A stretch of 64,000 bases of DNA, from positions 74,323,722-74,387,721 of the forward strand of contig NC_092091.1 of the NCBI RefSeq assembly GCF_045679555.1. Direction: 5' to 3'. The stretch is from Salvelinus alpinus (Eukaryota; Chordata; Actinopteri; Salmoniformes; Salmonidae). The notes under the pieces were generated by a model, which worked only from the letters and a program-made list of their open reading frames with translations, was not told the origin of the DNA and ran no database searches. Below are positions 10,678-21,991 of the stretch, in pieces (position 1 is the stretch's first letter; each line of letters opens with the position of its first letter). The translations under genes and the position numbers were made by a program.

Positions 10678-10812
10678 GCCGTGATTGGGAGTCCCATAGG
10701 GCGGTGCACAACTGGCTTAGCGTCGTCCGAGTTTGGCCAGTGTAGGCCGTCATTGTAAATAAGAATTTGTTCTTAACTGACTTGCCTAGTTAAATAAAGG
10801 TCAAATAAAAAA
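10678..10812 (+). mobile_element. Salmonid SINE, 3' part
   Basis: It contains gattgggagtcccatagggc ... gtaaataagaatttgttctt ... gttaaataaaggt, the 3' body and LINE-related tail also seen at 33800-33935. The tRNA-like head is missing. Confidence 0.8.
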
Positions 10813-11195
10813 CTACAATTTGGCCCTAATATTAATGGCCAGTGGAAATGGATGGACTATACAGAAAAAGTGTTACCAAATGAAATCACACAGAGATTAC
10901 AATGTTTACTGTATTTTTTTGCACATTTCACAATGATTTTTCACTAGGCCCTAAATCTGATACCACCACTGTTGTTGTAACATCTTATCAGACTATAATG
11001 ATCTGATGGTTGAACTTACCAGACTGGAGCACGATAGAGGTAGTTTTGTACTGTTCAGCTTCACTGTTTTGCAGACTGTCTTTAAATAGGCCTATGGAGA
11101 GATACACTAAGTATACAAAACATTAAGATCACCTTCCTAACATTAAGTGTCTTTCAGCTGGTCAGTCTACAGTATGTCATGGAAAGAGCATCATG
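10813..11195. other. Intergenic, nothing recognised
   Basis: AT-rich sequence without a recognisable gene or repeat. Confidence 0.4.
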
Positions 11196-11197
11196 TG

Positions 11198-11315
11198 TTG
11201 TACACTTCTAATGTTTTCTACACTCAGTGTATTTATGTGTTGTACACTTATGTTTTCTACACTCAGTGTATTTATGTGTTGTACACTTATGTTTTCTACA
11301 CTCAGTGTATTTCTG
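11198..11315. repeat. Three tandem copies, 39-42-bp unit
   Basis: The unit reads ttgtacactt(cta)atgttt, then tctacactcagtgtatttatgtg. It contains the palindromic word acactcagtgt. Confidence 0.9.
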
Positions 11316-11975
11316 TTACTCTCTATGACATTCTGAAACTGGGGCTGTGGCATTCAATATTCAAGGAGACAAAAAATGTACTTTTCTATTTTATCGCTAT
11401 TAATTGAGCTTTTCACTGTCGGAAAAGAGAAGATGTAAAAGTCGAAGCTAACATATGGAATTGTTTTAAGATGGTCATACATTGGTTCATTTAGCTATTT
11501 GATTTTGAATTTTTAGACCCCTTTAGGTATATATTGTTTTTAATAAAATATTGAATTTGGGCTTTACTATTATAGCCCATAGAAACGCATTGAATAACAC
11601 AGTCAGAAATGCTCAAAAAACACAATAAAAAAATAAATCAGAATTAGAATGAATAAGGTTTTGAAGTGTTGAATCTAGGAGATATGTGACCGACCGCCTC
11701 GATTCGGGGTTATGTAGCAAAATGTTAAATGGTGTTTCTTACATTGGATAAAATTAAAGACTAAGAGCTACAAAATATTTTATCATACACTGCAGTTGAG
11801 GAACAATAGAATAGTAACTCTGCCATGAAAATTGCTAAACTTGTAACCCCCCCTTTTGAGAAAAAGACCCTTGAATACCTTCTTTGTTTACACCCATTCA
11901 GCGTCGTTCACACCCTCTTAAGCCTTAGCCCCACCCATCGCTTTAAGGAGTCACGTGTGAAGCCATATGCAAAAC
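11316..11975. other. Intergenic, nothing recognised
   Basis: AT-rich, no coding signal. The stretch at 11470-11640 is slightly low complexity. Confidence 0.4.
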
Positions 11976-11978
11976 ACC

Positions 11979-12121
11979 AGTCTCAACATCAACGGTGAAG
12001 ATGCGATTCCGGGATGCTGGCCTTCTGGGCAGAGTTGCAAAGAAAAAGCCATATGTCAGACTGGCCAATAAAAATAAAAGATTAAGATGGGCAAAAGAAC
12101 ACAGACACTGGACAGAGGAAC
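11979..12121 (+). mobile_element. Tc1 transposase fragment, plus orientation
   Basis: It encodes STVKMRFRDAGLLGRV ... KNKRLRWAKEHRHWTEE, the region just before the first catalytic Asp. It abuts an inverted fragment of the same type at about 12122, so that 11979-12033 and about 12122-12177 form an imperfect inverted repeat. Confidence 0.75.
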
Positions 12122-12842
12122 TCTGCCTAGAAGGCCAGCATCCCGGAGTCGCCTCTTCACTGTCGACATTGAGACTGGTGTTTTGCGCCTACCTCTTAAT
12201 GAAGCTTTCAGTTGAGGACTTGTGAGGCGTCTGTTTCTCCAACTAGACACTCTAATACACTTGTCCTCTTGCTCAGTTGCCCCCAATCCCTGTTCTGTTC
12301 TGGTTAGAGCCAGTTTGTGCTGTTCTGTGACGGGATTAGTACACAGCGTTGTACTACATCTTCAGTTTCTTGGCAATTTCTCGCATGGAATAGCCTTAAT
12401 TTCTCAAAACAAGAATAGACTGAGAAGTTTCAGTCTAGCCTGTAATCAAACCCACAAATGCTGATGCTCCAGATACTCAACTAGACTAAATAAGAACAGT
12501 TTTATTGCTTCTTTAATCAGAATAACAGCTTTCAGCTGTGCTAACATAATTGCCAAAGGGTTTTCCAATGATAAATTATACTTTTAAAATTATTAACTTG
12601 GATTAGCTAACACAACGTGCCATTGGAACACAGGAGTGATGGTTGCTGATAATGGGCTTCTGTACGCCTATGTAGATATTCCAATAAAAATCTTCCGTTT
12701 CCAGGTACAAAATCAAATTACAACATTAACAATGTCTACACTCTATTTCTGATCAATTTGATGTTATTTTAATGGACAAAAAAAATAGCTTTTTTTTTTA
12801 AAACAAGGACATTTTTAAGTGACCCCAAAATTTCGAATGGAG
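12122..12842 (-). mobile_element. Tc1 fragment, minus orientation, with one terminus
   Basis: The minus-strand frame 12056-12286 contains the transposase stretch RKTPVSMSTVKRRLRDAGLLG. The right end ttttaagtgaccccaaaatttcgaatgg resembles a Tc1-type terminal repeat. The catalytic core is absent. Confidence 0.65.
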
Positions 12843-12847
12843 TGTCG

Positions 12848-13291
12848 ACAGTTTACATACACCTCCGCCAAATACATTTAAACTTGTTTTTTCACAATTC
12901 CTGACATTTAATCCTAGTAAAAATTCCCGGTCTTAGGTCACCACTTTATTTTAAGAATGTGAAATGTCAGAATAATAGTAGAGAGAATGATTTATTTCAT
13001 ATTTTATTTCTTTCATCACATTCCCAGTGGGTCAGAAGTTTACATACACTCAATAAGTATTTGGTAGCATTGCCTTTAAATTGTTTAACTTGGGTGAAAC
13101 GTTTTGGGTAGCCTTCCACAAGCTTCCCACAATAATTTAGGTGAATTTTGGCCCATTCCCCCTGACAGAGCTGGTGTAACTGAGTCAGATTTGTTGGCCT
13201 CCTTGCTCGCACACACTTTTTCAGTTCTGCCCACATATTGTTTAGGTCAGGGCTGTGTGATGGCCACTCCAATACCTTGACTTTGTTGTCC
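12848..13291 (-). mobile_element. Tc1 fragment of the IR/DR (Sleeping Beauty-like) type
   Basis: The outer repeat (cagtttacatacac) and the inner direct repeat (cagtgggtcagaagtttaca, about 13025) mark the end with two direct repeats. The minus frame to 12997 encodes the transposase C-terminus (EWPSHSPDLN, then LTQLHQLCQGEWAKIH). Here the IEN of the usual PDLNPIEN motif is gone, so the catalytic Glu is lost. The element is cut at 13292 by a TTAA-bounded repeat. Confidence 0.8.
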
Positions 13292-14135
13292 TTAACTTCT
13301 TTGTGATAGGGGGCAGCATTTTCACTTTTGGATGAATTGCGTGCCCATAGTGAACTGCCTCCTACTCTGTCCCAGATGCTAATATATGCATATTATTATT
13401 ACTATTTAATATAAAACACTCTGAAGTTTTTAAAACTGTTTGAATGATGTCTGTGAGTATAATGTAACTCATATGGCAGGCAAAAACCTGAGAAAAAATC
13501 CAAACAGGAAGTGAGAATTCTGAGACTGGTCAATGTTCAACTCATCGCCTATTCAATTCCCTGTAAGATATGGATCTGTTTGCACTTCCTACGCCTTCCA
13601 CTAGATGTCAATAGTCTGTAGAACGTGGAATGAAGCCTCTAGTGTGATGTGGGGCCGGCTGGGAGGTGTTTCAGTCATTGGTCTGGCAGAATGCCAGTTC
13701 CTGGTCATGCGCGTTCCAAACGATATCGTCTTGCTTTCCATAACTTCTAGAGACACAAATGAATTCTCCGGTTGGAACGTTATTGGATATATATGATAAC
13801 AACATCCTGAAGATTGATTCTCTACTTAGTTTGACCAGTTTATTCAACCTGTTATATAACTTTTTGTCCGATTTCGCCAGCATCTGCGCGAGCGTTTGGA
13901 CATGTGCACTAAACATGCTAGCAAAAGTAGCTACTTAGACATAAGTAATGGACATTATCGAACATTATCGAACAAAACAACAATTTATTGTGGAACTAGG
14001 ATTCCTGGGAGTGCATTCTGATGAAGATCATCAAAGGTAAGGGAATATTTATGATGTAATTTCATATTTCTGTTGACTCCTGTTGACTCCTACATGGCGG
14101 AGAAGTTTTGTTATTTTTGAGCGCCGTCTCAGTTG
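13292..14135 (+). mobile_element. TTAA-bounded salmonid repeat, copy 1 (partial)
   Basis: It starts at TTAA (13292-13295) followed by cttctttgtgatagggggca, interrupting the Tc1 fragment. It contains the family words tatgcatattattatta, aaaacactctgaagttt and gatgaagatcatcaaaggtaag. The 3' boundary is not clear. The family is non-coding and has further copies at 43790, 46549, 47416, 62531 and 63057. Confidence 0.7.
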
Positions 14136-14139
14136 ATAG

Positions 14140-14970
14140 AGGTGTATCTTGGCTATAAAAGATACTAAGAACTGTTTTGTAAGGACTCTCAGAGAATTAA
14201 TTTATAGACACTGACTTGATCTGAGAGTCAAAGGGCTATGGTGAAGCTCATATAATTAAAGATGGTCTTTAAAATATAACTCTGACATGTGTGTGGTTTG
14301 CTCTCTCATCATTTAGTAATACAGGAAATTACCATGACACCTTGCACAAACATCTCGCCCTCCCCGCAAAAAAAGACATTAAAGCATGACTTGTTTTCAG
14401 ACATTCCTAGAGAATATGCCACTTTGTGCGAGAACCGCTAACTTCGCTGCCTACGAGCTGTGTGCCTTTTCTTTACAGGACACATCTGGACAAAGTGGTA
14501 GTTTGACTTCAGAATCACTGTGTTTTTAGGGAGTCTTCAAAGCAAAACATCTTACCACATCTTTGAGTGCCGACCATTCATTCCCTAATATAGACATGTC
14601 ATTTGTTGGGAACGCTACCGACACTTGTAATACATAGGCTCTGATATCACAGCTTCATGGTGAGAATATCTCAAGCGAAATCGAAACGGCATCTCTTACC
14701 AAACCAAAAAACGTAGGAAACCCTCCGTTTAGTTGTTGTAACTTTGGGAGAGCTCTGTAGACTGTAGTCCTGTAAAGCACGGAGGGGTTGTAAAAGGCAC
14801 TGCAGAACTCCACACTCAGGCATGGTCTCCCCCCACCCTCTGTAAGGGTCTCACAGGCCCAATCTAGCCTGACTTACAACCAGGAGATATGGTCTGTGTG
14901 CTTCAAACCATCAGAATGAAAAGACCGACCATAGGAAATGTGACTCTTACAGTCTCACCTGGCTAACTTA
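14140..14970. other. Intergenic, no gene recognised
   Basis: Mixed sequence without known repeats. A plus-strand acceptor-like tgccttttctttacag ends at 14479, but no supported exon follows. Confidence 0.4.
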
Positions 14971-14971
14971 C

Positions 14972-15065
14972 CTGTCATTCCAAATCCACCATTTCCATTC
15001 ACAGCCCCTTGGTTCTTGATGATAACATCTATGATTGTTTTCTGTTGGGTTTTAGAAGTTTGGAC
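14972..15065 (-). CDS. Candidate isolated exon of an unidentified gene
   Basis: On the minus strand a 94-bp open segment lies between a good acceptor (actgctaccctcag) and a consensus donor (ACAG|gtaagt). It encodes VQTSKTQQKTIIDVIIKNQG followed by AVNGNGGFGMT. I do not recognise the protein. No neighbouring exons were identified on this strand, so it may be a real internal exon of a gene whose other exons are unclear, or a chance open frame. Confidence 0.35.
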
Positions 15066-15462
15066 CTGAGGGTAGCAGTTGCTATAGCAAAAACAGATAA
15101 TGGAACAAGGGAAAAATGAACAAAACCCCACCAACAACAACAAAAAACAATTTTCCACCCTTGTGCCCCCTCTTCCTCTTCTGGGTCATCCAGATGGGAG
15201 GAGGGGAGGCTCTGGGGCCTGGGGGAGAACTTGACTCTGTTTTTTAGAGCTCTCTGTGGGAAACTCAAGCTGTCCTATTTCTGACCCGCCATTTTGGGTC
15301 TCAGGGGACAAGATTAGGGTTAAGGTTAGGTTTAAAATCAGATTTTAGGCAGTAATTCTGATTTTGCAACTTGGCCAGATAGTGATGACAGACACACAGA
15401 TGGTCGGGGATACAAGGTTAACTTTGTCGTCACAGCATGTGCTTGGTGCACTGGTCACAGGA
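15066..15462. other. Non-coding stretch upstream of a minisatellite
   Basis: It contains a short gggttaaggttagg tract (about 15316-15332). Nothing else was recognised. Confidence 0.4.
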
Positions 15463-16765
15463 CACAGGCACTCATCACAGAGCTAGCATGATGACGGTAA
15501 CTAGCACTAATCACAGAGCTAGCGTGATGACGGTAACTAGCACTCATCACAGAGCTAGCGTGATGACGGTAACTAGCACTAATGACAGAGCTAGCGTGAT
15601 GACGGTAACTAGCACTCATCACAGAGTTAGCGTGATGACGGTAACTAGCACCCATCACAGAGTTAGCGTGATGATGGTAACTAGCACTAATCACAGAACT
15701 AGCGTGATGACGGTAACTAGCACTAATCACAGAACTAGCGTGATGACGGTAACTAGCACTCATCACAGAGCTGCGTGATGACGGTAACTAGCACTAATCA
15801 CAGAACTAGCGTGATGACGGTAACTAGCAGTCATCACAGAGCTGCGTGATGACGGTAACTAGCACTAATCACAGAACTAGCGTGATGACGGTAACTAGCA
15901 CTAATCACAGAACTAGCGTGATGACGGTAACTAGCACTCATCACAGAACTAGCGTGATGACGGTAACTAGCACTCATCACAGAGCTAGCGTGATGACGGT
16001 AACTAGCACTAATCACAGAGCTAGCGTGATGACGGTAACTAGCACTAATGACAGAGCTAGCGTGATGACGGTAACTAGCACTCATCACAGAGTTAGCGTG
16101 ATGACGGTAACTAGCACCCATCACAGAGTTAGCGTGATGATGGTAACTAGCACTAATCACAGAACTAGCGTGATGATGGTAACTAGCACTAATCACAGAA
16201 CTAGCGTGATGACGGTAACTAGCACTAATCACAGAACTAGCTTGATGACGGTAACTAGCACTCATCACAGAACTAGCGTGATGACGGTAACTAGCACTCA
16301 TCACAGAGCTAGCGTGATGACGGTAACTAGCACTAATCACAGAGCTAGCGTGATGATGGTAACTAGCACTAATCACAGAACTAGCGTGATGACGGTAGCT
16401 AGCACTAATCACAGAGCTAGCGTGATGACGGTAACTAGCACTAATCACAGAGCTAGCATGATGATGTTAACTAGCACTCATCACAGAGCTAGCGTGATGA
16501 CGGTAACTAGCACTAATCACAGAGCTAGCGTGATGACGTTAACTAGCATGTTGACGGTAACTATAATGGTGATGGTAACTAGCACTAATCACAGAGCTAG
16601 CGTGATGACTGTAGCTAGCATGATGATGGTAACTAGCACTCATCACAGAGCTAGCATGATGACAGTAACTAGCATGTTGACGGTCCTAGCGTGTTGACGG
16701 TAACTAGCGTGATGACGTAACTAGCATGATGATGGTAACTAGCGTGGTGATGGTAACTAGCGTGG
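15463..16765. repeat. Minisatellite, 36-bp unit, about 35 copies
   Basis: The unit contains ctagcactaatcacagagct followed by agcgtgatgacggtaa. Variants swap aatcac/catcac and gagcta/gaacta, and the 3' end degrades to shorter units. The 36-bp period keeps frames open on both strands (STNHRASVMTVT and its complement); these are not genes. Each unit holds one or two GCTAGC/CTAGC words. Confidence 0.95.
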
Positions 16766-16769
16766 ACAA

Positions 16770-17022
16770 CACCGGGGTCTGTAGTGTTACAACACTGGAG
16801 TCTGTAGTGTTACAACACCAGGGTTGTAGTGTTACGCGTTATAATTGGTCATATAATATATTAAAATAGATACGTCAATGTCTGTCTGTGTTGGGAGAAA
16901 AAAGTATTTGCTCTAGTGGGCCAGGAGCTGCTGACCACCTGACCAGAACAACTCTGTGCTGTCATTAAAATAATGGGGGCCTGGAGTTTTTGCTGGTCAG
17001 GATGGATGGAAGGAGAGACAGT

Positions 17023-17062
<40 letters not shown>

Positions 17063-17487
17063 AAAGGAATAAAGGACAACCGGTGACAGGCGTTTTGCTG
17101 AGAGTAACAGTGATTTTTCAGAGTCACTAGTGGTACAGGGAGCAGCATTACCATGACACAGACTGGCTGTAGAGGGCGACAGAGACACAAACTGTTCCTT
17201 CATAAAATCACCTCTTCGCAGAGAGATCATCACTTTAAATTGCCAGCAGGTGGCGCCAAAACTCTTTCATTCCCTCAAGGCCCATCAAGGAAAATGTATC
17301 ACTTCCTGCTTCACCTGCAGTGCAGAAGAGAAAGTAGGATATGAGTCCGACCTGGATTGAAATACATAGGAGTATTAGGATATTAGAATATTTGTATTTG
17401 AAAATACATGCCAATACTAGACTACCAATACTAAACTACATGCTAAATGCATTGCAGAAAAGTTATTGTGCAACAGGGGATCAAATT
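16770..17487. other. Intergenic, no gene recognised
   Basis: It contains a (GA)n tract at about 17023-17066 and a twice-repeated word around tgtagtgttacaacac at 16785-16840. Confidence 0.45.
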
Positions 17488-17700
17488 AAGATCCTACACC
17501 TGTGTACAGCACTATCCCCAACACACCCACCACCCCATCCCTCTACTTGACCCTAACAGATCCTACACCTGTGTACAGCACTATCCCCAACACACCCACC
17601 ACCCCATCCCTCTACTTGACCCTATCAGATCCTACACCTGTGTACAGCACTTTCACCAACACACCCACCACACCATCCCTCTATTTTGGCCCTATCATGT
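17488..17700. repeat. Three tandem copies, 69-bp unit
   Basis: The unit reads agatcctacacctgtgtaca, then gcactatccccaacacaccc and accaccccatccctctactt. The period is a multiple of 3, so plus-strand frames stay open. Confidence 0.9.
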
Positions 17701-17701
17701 G

Positions 17702-18590
17702 CTACATCAGGCTGTCGGCCTGGGAGGATGGAACCCCTTCTCTCAAAACCCCCTGTAGATCTTCTGCACTAAAATCCCTCACACTGCTGCCGCTACCACA
17801 CAGTATCTTCTGGGATTTCCACTCCATCAGTGCAGTACAATTAATGACCATGACAATAAATGCAAGAAATCTAAAACATATCTTCTCTGGATCTCTGTCT
17901 TCAGTCCTACTCAGTGGGGGGAGGGGGGGGGGGGGGCTCCCAGTCGAATCACTCACCCTTAGGCTTTCATCTACTTTCCTCACTGCCTCAGCATAGGAAA
18001 CCTTCTGCAAAACCCCCAAATAGCTGACATAACCTAAACCTGACAGGTAAGAACTTTCTATTCAAGCTCAACAAGACATACTGGGTATTCTCAGTCTCAG
18101 TCACCGGGTCTACTTCTCACCAACCGAGGACGTAAAAAACACCAGAAATATTGTTTTTCAGATCTACACTCAACGCCACTCCACTGATCACTCCTTTGAG
18201 AGGCACCCTGCTCCGCAGAGCAAAGCACACCACAGGTCGAGCCCTGAGATGTGTGATGTGGAGCACCCTCTGCCTCTGGATGCACACAATCTAAACAATT
18301 ACACTTCTCAAAAATGTGACATATGTAACAGTTCCCAGCTTGACACAACATATGGGTCGGCCAAAGAGCAGGGATGCACTTTTTCCCAAAATCTCACTCC
18401 TACCCGTCCAAAATCATCTCTGGTATGATCAGGGCCAAGGCTGGAAGTCTCTACTATAGCTGCCGCTGCAGGCATTTCATCCTGGCTAGGCTTCATTTCA
18501 GAGCAAACATTACTGGAGACCGACTCCACCTTGAGTTTCTAAACAGAGCTAGCAGAATGATGGGATCCAAGATCCTCAAGAGAACAAATA
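17702..18590 (-). pseudogene. LINE ORF1 remnant
   Basis: Minus-strand frames give VSYAEAVRKVDESLRVSDST, then FLAFIVMVINCTALMEWKSQ, and upstream a Cys/His-rich piece (CYICHIFEKCNCLDC) like a zinc-knuckle region. This order (nucleic-acid-binding Cys motif, then a serine-rich linker and a short conserved C-terminal block) fits the first ORF of fish non-LTR retrotransposons. Several frame breaks are present. A poly-G tract lies at 17918-17936. Recognition is by memory of such ORFs and moderately sure. Confidence 0.5.
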
Positions 18591-18915
18591 GATTTGTTTT
18601 TAAATTGACTTGGCTTGTATGCAGCAGACAAAGGTTTGTACTTAGCGCCATTTGGTAGACAGGAAGTTACAATCAGGAAATAAGTAGGAATTGTATTAAT
18701 ATGCTCATACAAACATGTAAACGAGTGTGTGGTTTGGTATTACAACAAATTTGCATTGTTAAATGTATTCTGTTGAGTCTACTGTGCTAACTTCATGTTG
18801 TGTCTGATAATGTGTGAAACATAACTACTGAGACACAGGAAGCAACAATCAGGAAATAAGTTGGACTTTTATTAATATGCTAATACAAACAAATAAAACA
18901 TGCCGTGTGCGTGTG
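18591..18915. other. Intergenic, local duplication
   Basis: The words caggaa..caatcaggaaataagt recur at about 18660-18686 and 18836-18862, each followed by tattaatatgct; the stretch between may be one unit of a degenerate duplication. Confidence 0.5.
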
Positions 18916-18921
18916 TGTGTG

Positions 18922-19195
<274 letters not shown>

Positions 19196-19255
19196 GGAGG
19201 AAGTTGTGTGCACTGAAGGCTGCTGTTCGTCCTACGTTATGTTGTCATGGTGATG

Positions 19256-19412
19256 TTAAACCACTTTCTCACAAATCCAGTGAAGATTCTCTGCACATGA
19301 CACGTCATTCCATGCCTGAAGAGGACTCTGATCATTACGTATCTCAACACAGTCCTCCTCACCATTTACTGGTTTGCCACCACCATTATCAGGCTGTGGG
19401 TAAAACCAGTAC
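19256..19412 (-). CDS. Lectin 2 last exon (QPD and WND motifs)
   Basis: The acceptor ccctgtag precedes GTACTGG; the split codon AG|G gives Arg-Tyr-Trp. It carries QPDN, GEEDC, WND and the last two domain cysteines. The first dozen bases of this exon and its acceptor are the seed of the 44-bp array directly upstream. Confidence 0.88.
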
Positions 19413-21347
19413 CTACAGGGTTAAAAACAGTCAGATATCATGGTTAATTCCAGTACCTAGAGGGTTAACAACAGTCAGATATCATGGTTAATACCAGTAC
19501 CTACAGGGTTAACAACAGTCAGATATCATGGTTAATACCAGTACCTACATGGTTAAAAACAGTCAGATATCATGGTTAATACCAGTACCTACAGGGTTAA
19601 AAACAGTCAGATATCATGGTTAATACCAGTACCTACAGGGTTAATAACAGTCAGATATCATGGTTAATACCAGTACCTACATGGTTAAAAACAGTCAGAT
19701 ATCATGGTTAATACCAGTACCTACATGGTTAAAAACAGTCAGATATCATGGTTAATACCAGTACCTACAGGGTTAACAACAGTCAGATATCATGGTTAAT
19801 ACCAGTACCTACAGGGTTAACAACAGTCAGATATCATGGTTAATACCAGTACCTACAGGGTTAAAAACAGTCAGATATCATGGTTAATACCAGTACCTAC
19901 AGGGTTAAAAACAGTCAGATATCATGGTTAATACCAGTACCTACAGGGTTAAAAACAGTCAGATATCATGGTTAATACCAGTACCTACAGGGTTAACAAC
20001 AGTCAGATATCATGGTTAATACCAGTACCTACAGGGTTAAAAACAGTCAGATATCATGGTTAATACATCACATTTAGAACATCACAATCCTAAATAATTT
20101 AAAGAAAAGTTCAATCTTTATGTTAACTTTGTTTACTGCTGCCATCAATGACAATAACAATGTATAGGAAAAGGTTGAATGGAGCCTCCAGATTAGTTAT
20201 CATCTCTCACCTTGTGGTCAGTGGGGTGCCGTCCACCCATTTCCAGGTCCCCTCATTAACAGAGTCAGTCAGACCAATCCAGACTCTCTTCTTGAGGTTG
20301 ATGAGAAATGTCTGTTGTTGAGAAAGATAAATATATACTTATTCTCTCACACTCACTCACTCACTCACTCACTCTCTCTCTCACCCTCACTCACCCTCCC
20401 TCTCACTCTCACTCATTCTCTCTCTCTCTCACTCTCTCTCTCACCTGTTCCTTATCACTGTTTATGATCACCAGGTCTGCTCCTCTCTCCAGACAGTCCT
20501 CTCTGCTCTCCTTCCAGGTTTTAGTCTCAGTAGACAGGAAGTACCAACTGGATTCAAATTTCTGCCAGCCTTCAGGACATGTTTGTTCTACAAGATGAAC
20601 ACATTCATTTCCTTTAAAGAATCACACTGGATTCTTATTGAAAGAATACAGACACACGATAAAGTTAGTGGGATTAATGATACTTTATTGCTGTAGGTTT
20701 ACTCACTGAGATTGGTAAGCCTCCCGCTAAGAACATCTCTCTCAGTTTGTAGCTGGTCTCTCTCTTTAGTCATGTTGTTATAACTGGTCTGTAGCTGGTC
20801 TCTCTCTTTAGTCATGGTTTTGTAACTGGTCTGTAGCTGGTCTCTCTCTTTAGTCAGGTTGTTGTAACTGGTCTGTAGCTGGTCTCTCTCTTCAGAATAT
20901 TTGAAGCATCTGTTATCTGGAAAGTATTGATACATATAGCTAGTGGTGAAAACAGAATTTCTTACTGTAACTGTTAAAAACAAACAGTTTGAAAGTGGAC
21001 AGAAATTCCTGGATGTGGTTTGCAAGTTCCTTTAACATGTCTAACCGAGGAGGAACTTAGTTACACAGATAACAACACTCCCCACTGGTTGAATAAACGT
21101 TGTTTCAACATAATTTCAATTAAATTACATTTAACCAACGTGGAATAGGCATTGACTTGACAACTGTGCTCAGTGTGTCATCTGAATTTAGGACGTTGTT
21201 GTGAAAGTCTGATATAGTGTAATGATTAGATAACAATACACTCACAGACTAGTCTCAGGGAGATGTTGAGAGTGACTTGTAGAACACACAGCATCCCAAA
21301 GCTCACAGCAACCATCCTATAGAGTGTTCTCCCTGAATCCTCAGGTC
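19256..21347 (-). CDS. C-type lectin gene 2 (type II membrane, CD209/ASGR-like)
   Basis: Five exons on the minus strand: 21246-21347 (membrane segment, RMVAVSFGMLCVLQVTLN), 20707-20916 (coiled-coil stalk, four ERDQLQ repeats), and a three-exon lectin domain at 20445-20587, 20211-20311 and 19256-19412. All junctions are GT-AG with compatible phases. The domain shows TCPEGWQKF at its start, RVWIGLTD, EGTWKWVDGTPL, YPQPDNGGG, GEEDCVEI and AWNDVSC, ending HWICEKVV and stop TAA at 19256-19258. QPD in the calcium loop is the galactose-type motif of C-type lectins, and WND is the second calcium-site motif. The cytoplasmic first exon was not found; it would lie beyond the LTR element at 21508. The product should be a cell-surface carbohydrate receptor. 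Confidence 0.85.
19395..20066. repeat. 44-bp minisatellite repeating the lectin exon acceptor, 15 copies
   Basis: On the plus strand the unit reads gttaataccagtacctacag followed by ggttaaaaacagtcagatatcatg. In the gene (minus) sense each unit contains ctgtag|GTACTGGTATTA, that is the 3' splice site plus about 12 bases of the last exon. The array fills most of the last intron, so up to 14 decoy acceptors precede the true exon. Confidence 0.9.
20340..20444. repeat. Simple CT/CTCA repeat
   Basis: Imperfect ctcactca and tctctc tract in the intron next to the donor of the first lectin-domain exon (GT at 20443-20444, minus). Confidence 0.9.
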
Positions 21348-21371
21348 CTGAGGAGATGCACACTGATGTGA

Positions 21372-21470
21372 GAACACACACATACCCACACACACACACA
21401 GAGACACACACGTATACACACACACACACACATATACAGACACACACACACACACGTACACCTTAATGCA
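21372..21470. repeat. Imperfect (AC)n tract
   Basis: acacaca with scattered G/T changes, just upstream (minus sense) of the lectin 2 membrane exon; lectin gene 1 has an (AC)n tract in the same place (270-436). Confidence 0.9.
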
Positions 21471-21507
21471 TACACTCATGTATTCAAGCAAGCAAGCACA
21501 CACGCAC

Positions 21508-21991
21508 TGTAACGGCTTTCCTCCTCCTCTTCATCAGAAGAGGAGGAGCAGGGATCGAACCAAAATGCAGCTGAGTTTGTAGACATGATTTATTAACGAA
21601 AAAACACGAACTCGACTAATACACTAACAAAACAAATAAACGGTGTAGACAGATCTGAACGACGGACTCACATAACACACGAGAACGCACGAACAGGGAA
21701 AAAAAGCCTACACATAAATGACACTGAACAAACAAACCGAAACCAGTCCCGTGTGGCGCAACGACATACACAAACACAGGAGACAATCACCCACCACCAA
21801 CACTGTGAAAACACCTACCTAAATATGACTCTTAATTAGAGGAACGCCAAACACCTGCCTCTAATTAAGAGCCATACCAGGCAACCCATAAACCAACATA
21901 GAAACAGAAAACATAGAATGCCCACCCAAACTCACGTCCTGACCAACTAACACATATAACAAACTAACAGAAATAGGTCAGGAACGTGACA
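21508..21991 (-). repeat. LTR (3' LTR in element sense)
   Basis: 484 bp. In minus sense it begins TGTCACGTTCCTGACC and contains the stem-loop 21824-21876 and an AATAAA signal (21589-21594). The element's ORF ends 28 bases inside it. Confidence 0.88.
21824..21876 (-). ncRNA. Conserved LTR stem-loop (copy 3)
   Basis: The 19-nt arms 21824-21842 and 21858-21876 enclose a 15-nt loop. The single plus-strand mispair (A-C) is a U-G wobble on the minus strand. The stem core (cttaattagagg) differs at several positions from the TGTCAC-type solo LTRs, with matching changes in the other arm. Confidence 0.65.

Noticed and set aside
15437..16697. Frames of 100-280 codons on both strands
   Set aside because: 36-bp satellite arithmetic; both strands open at once argues against coding.
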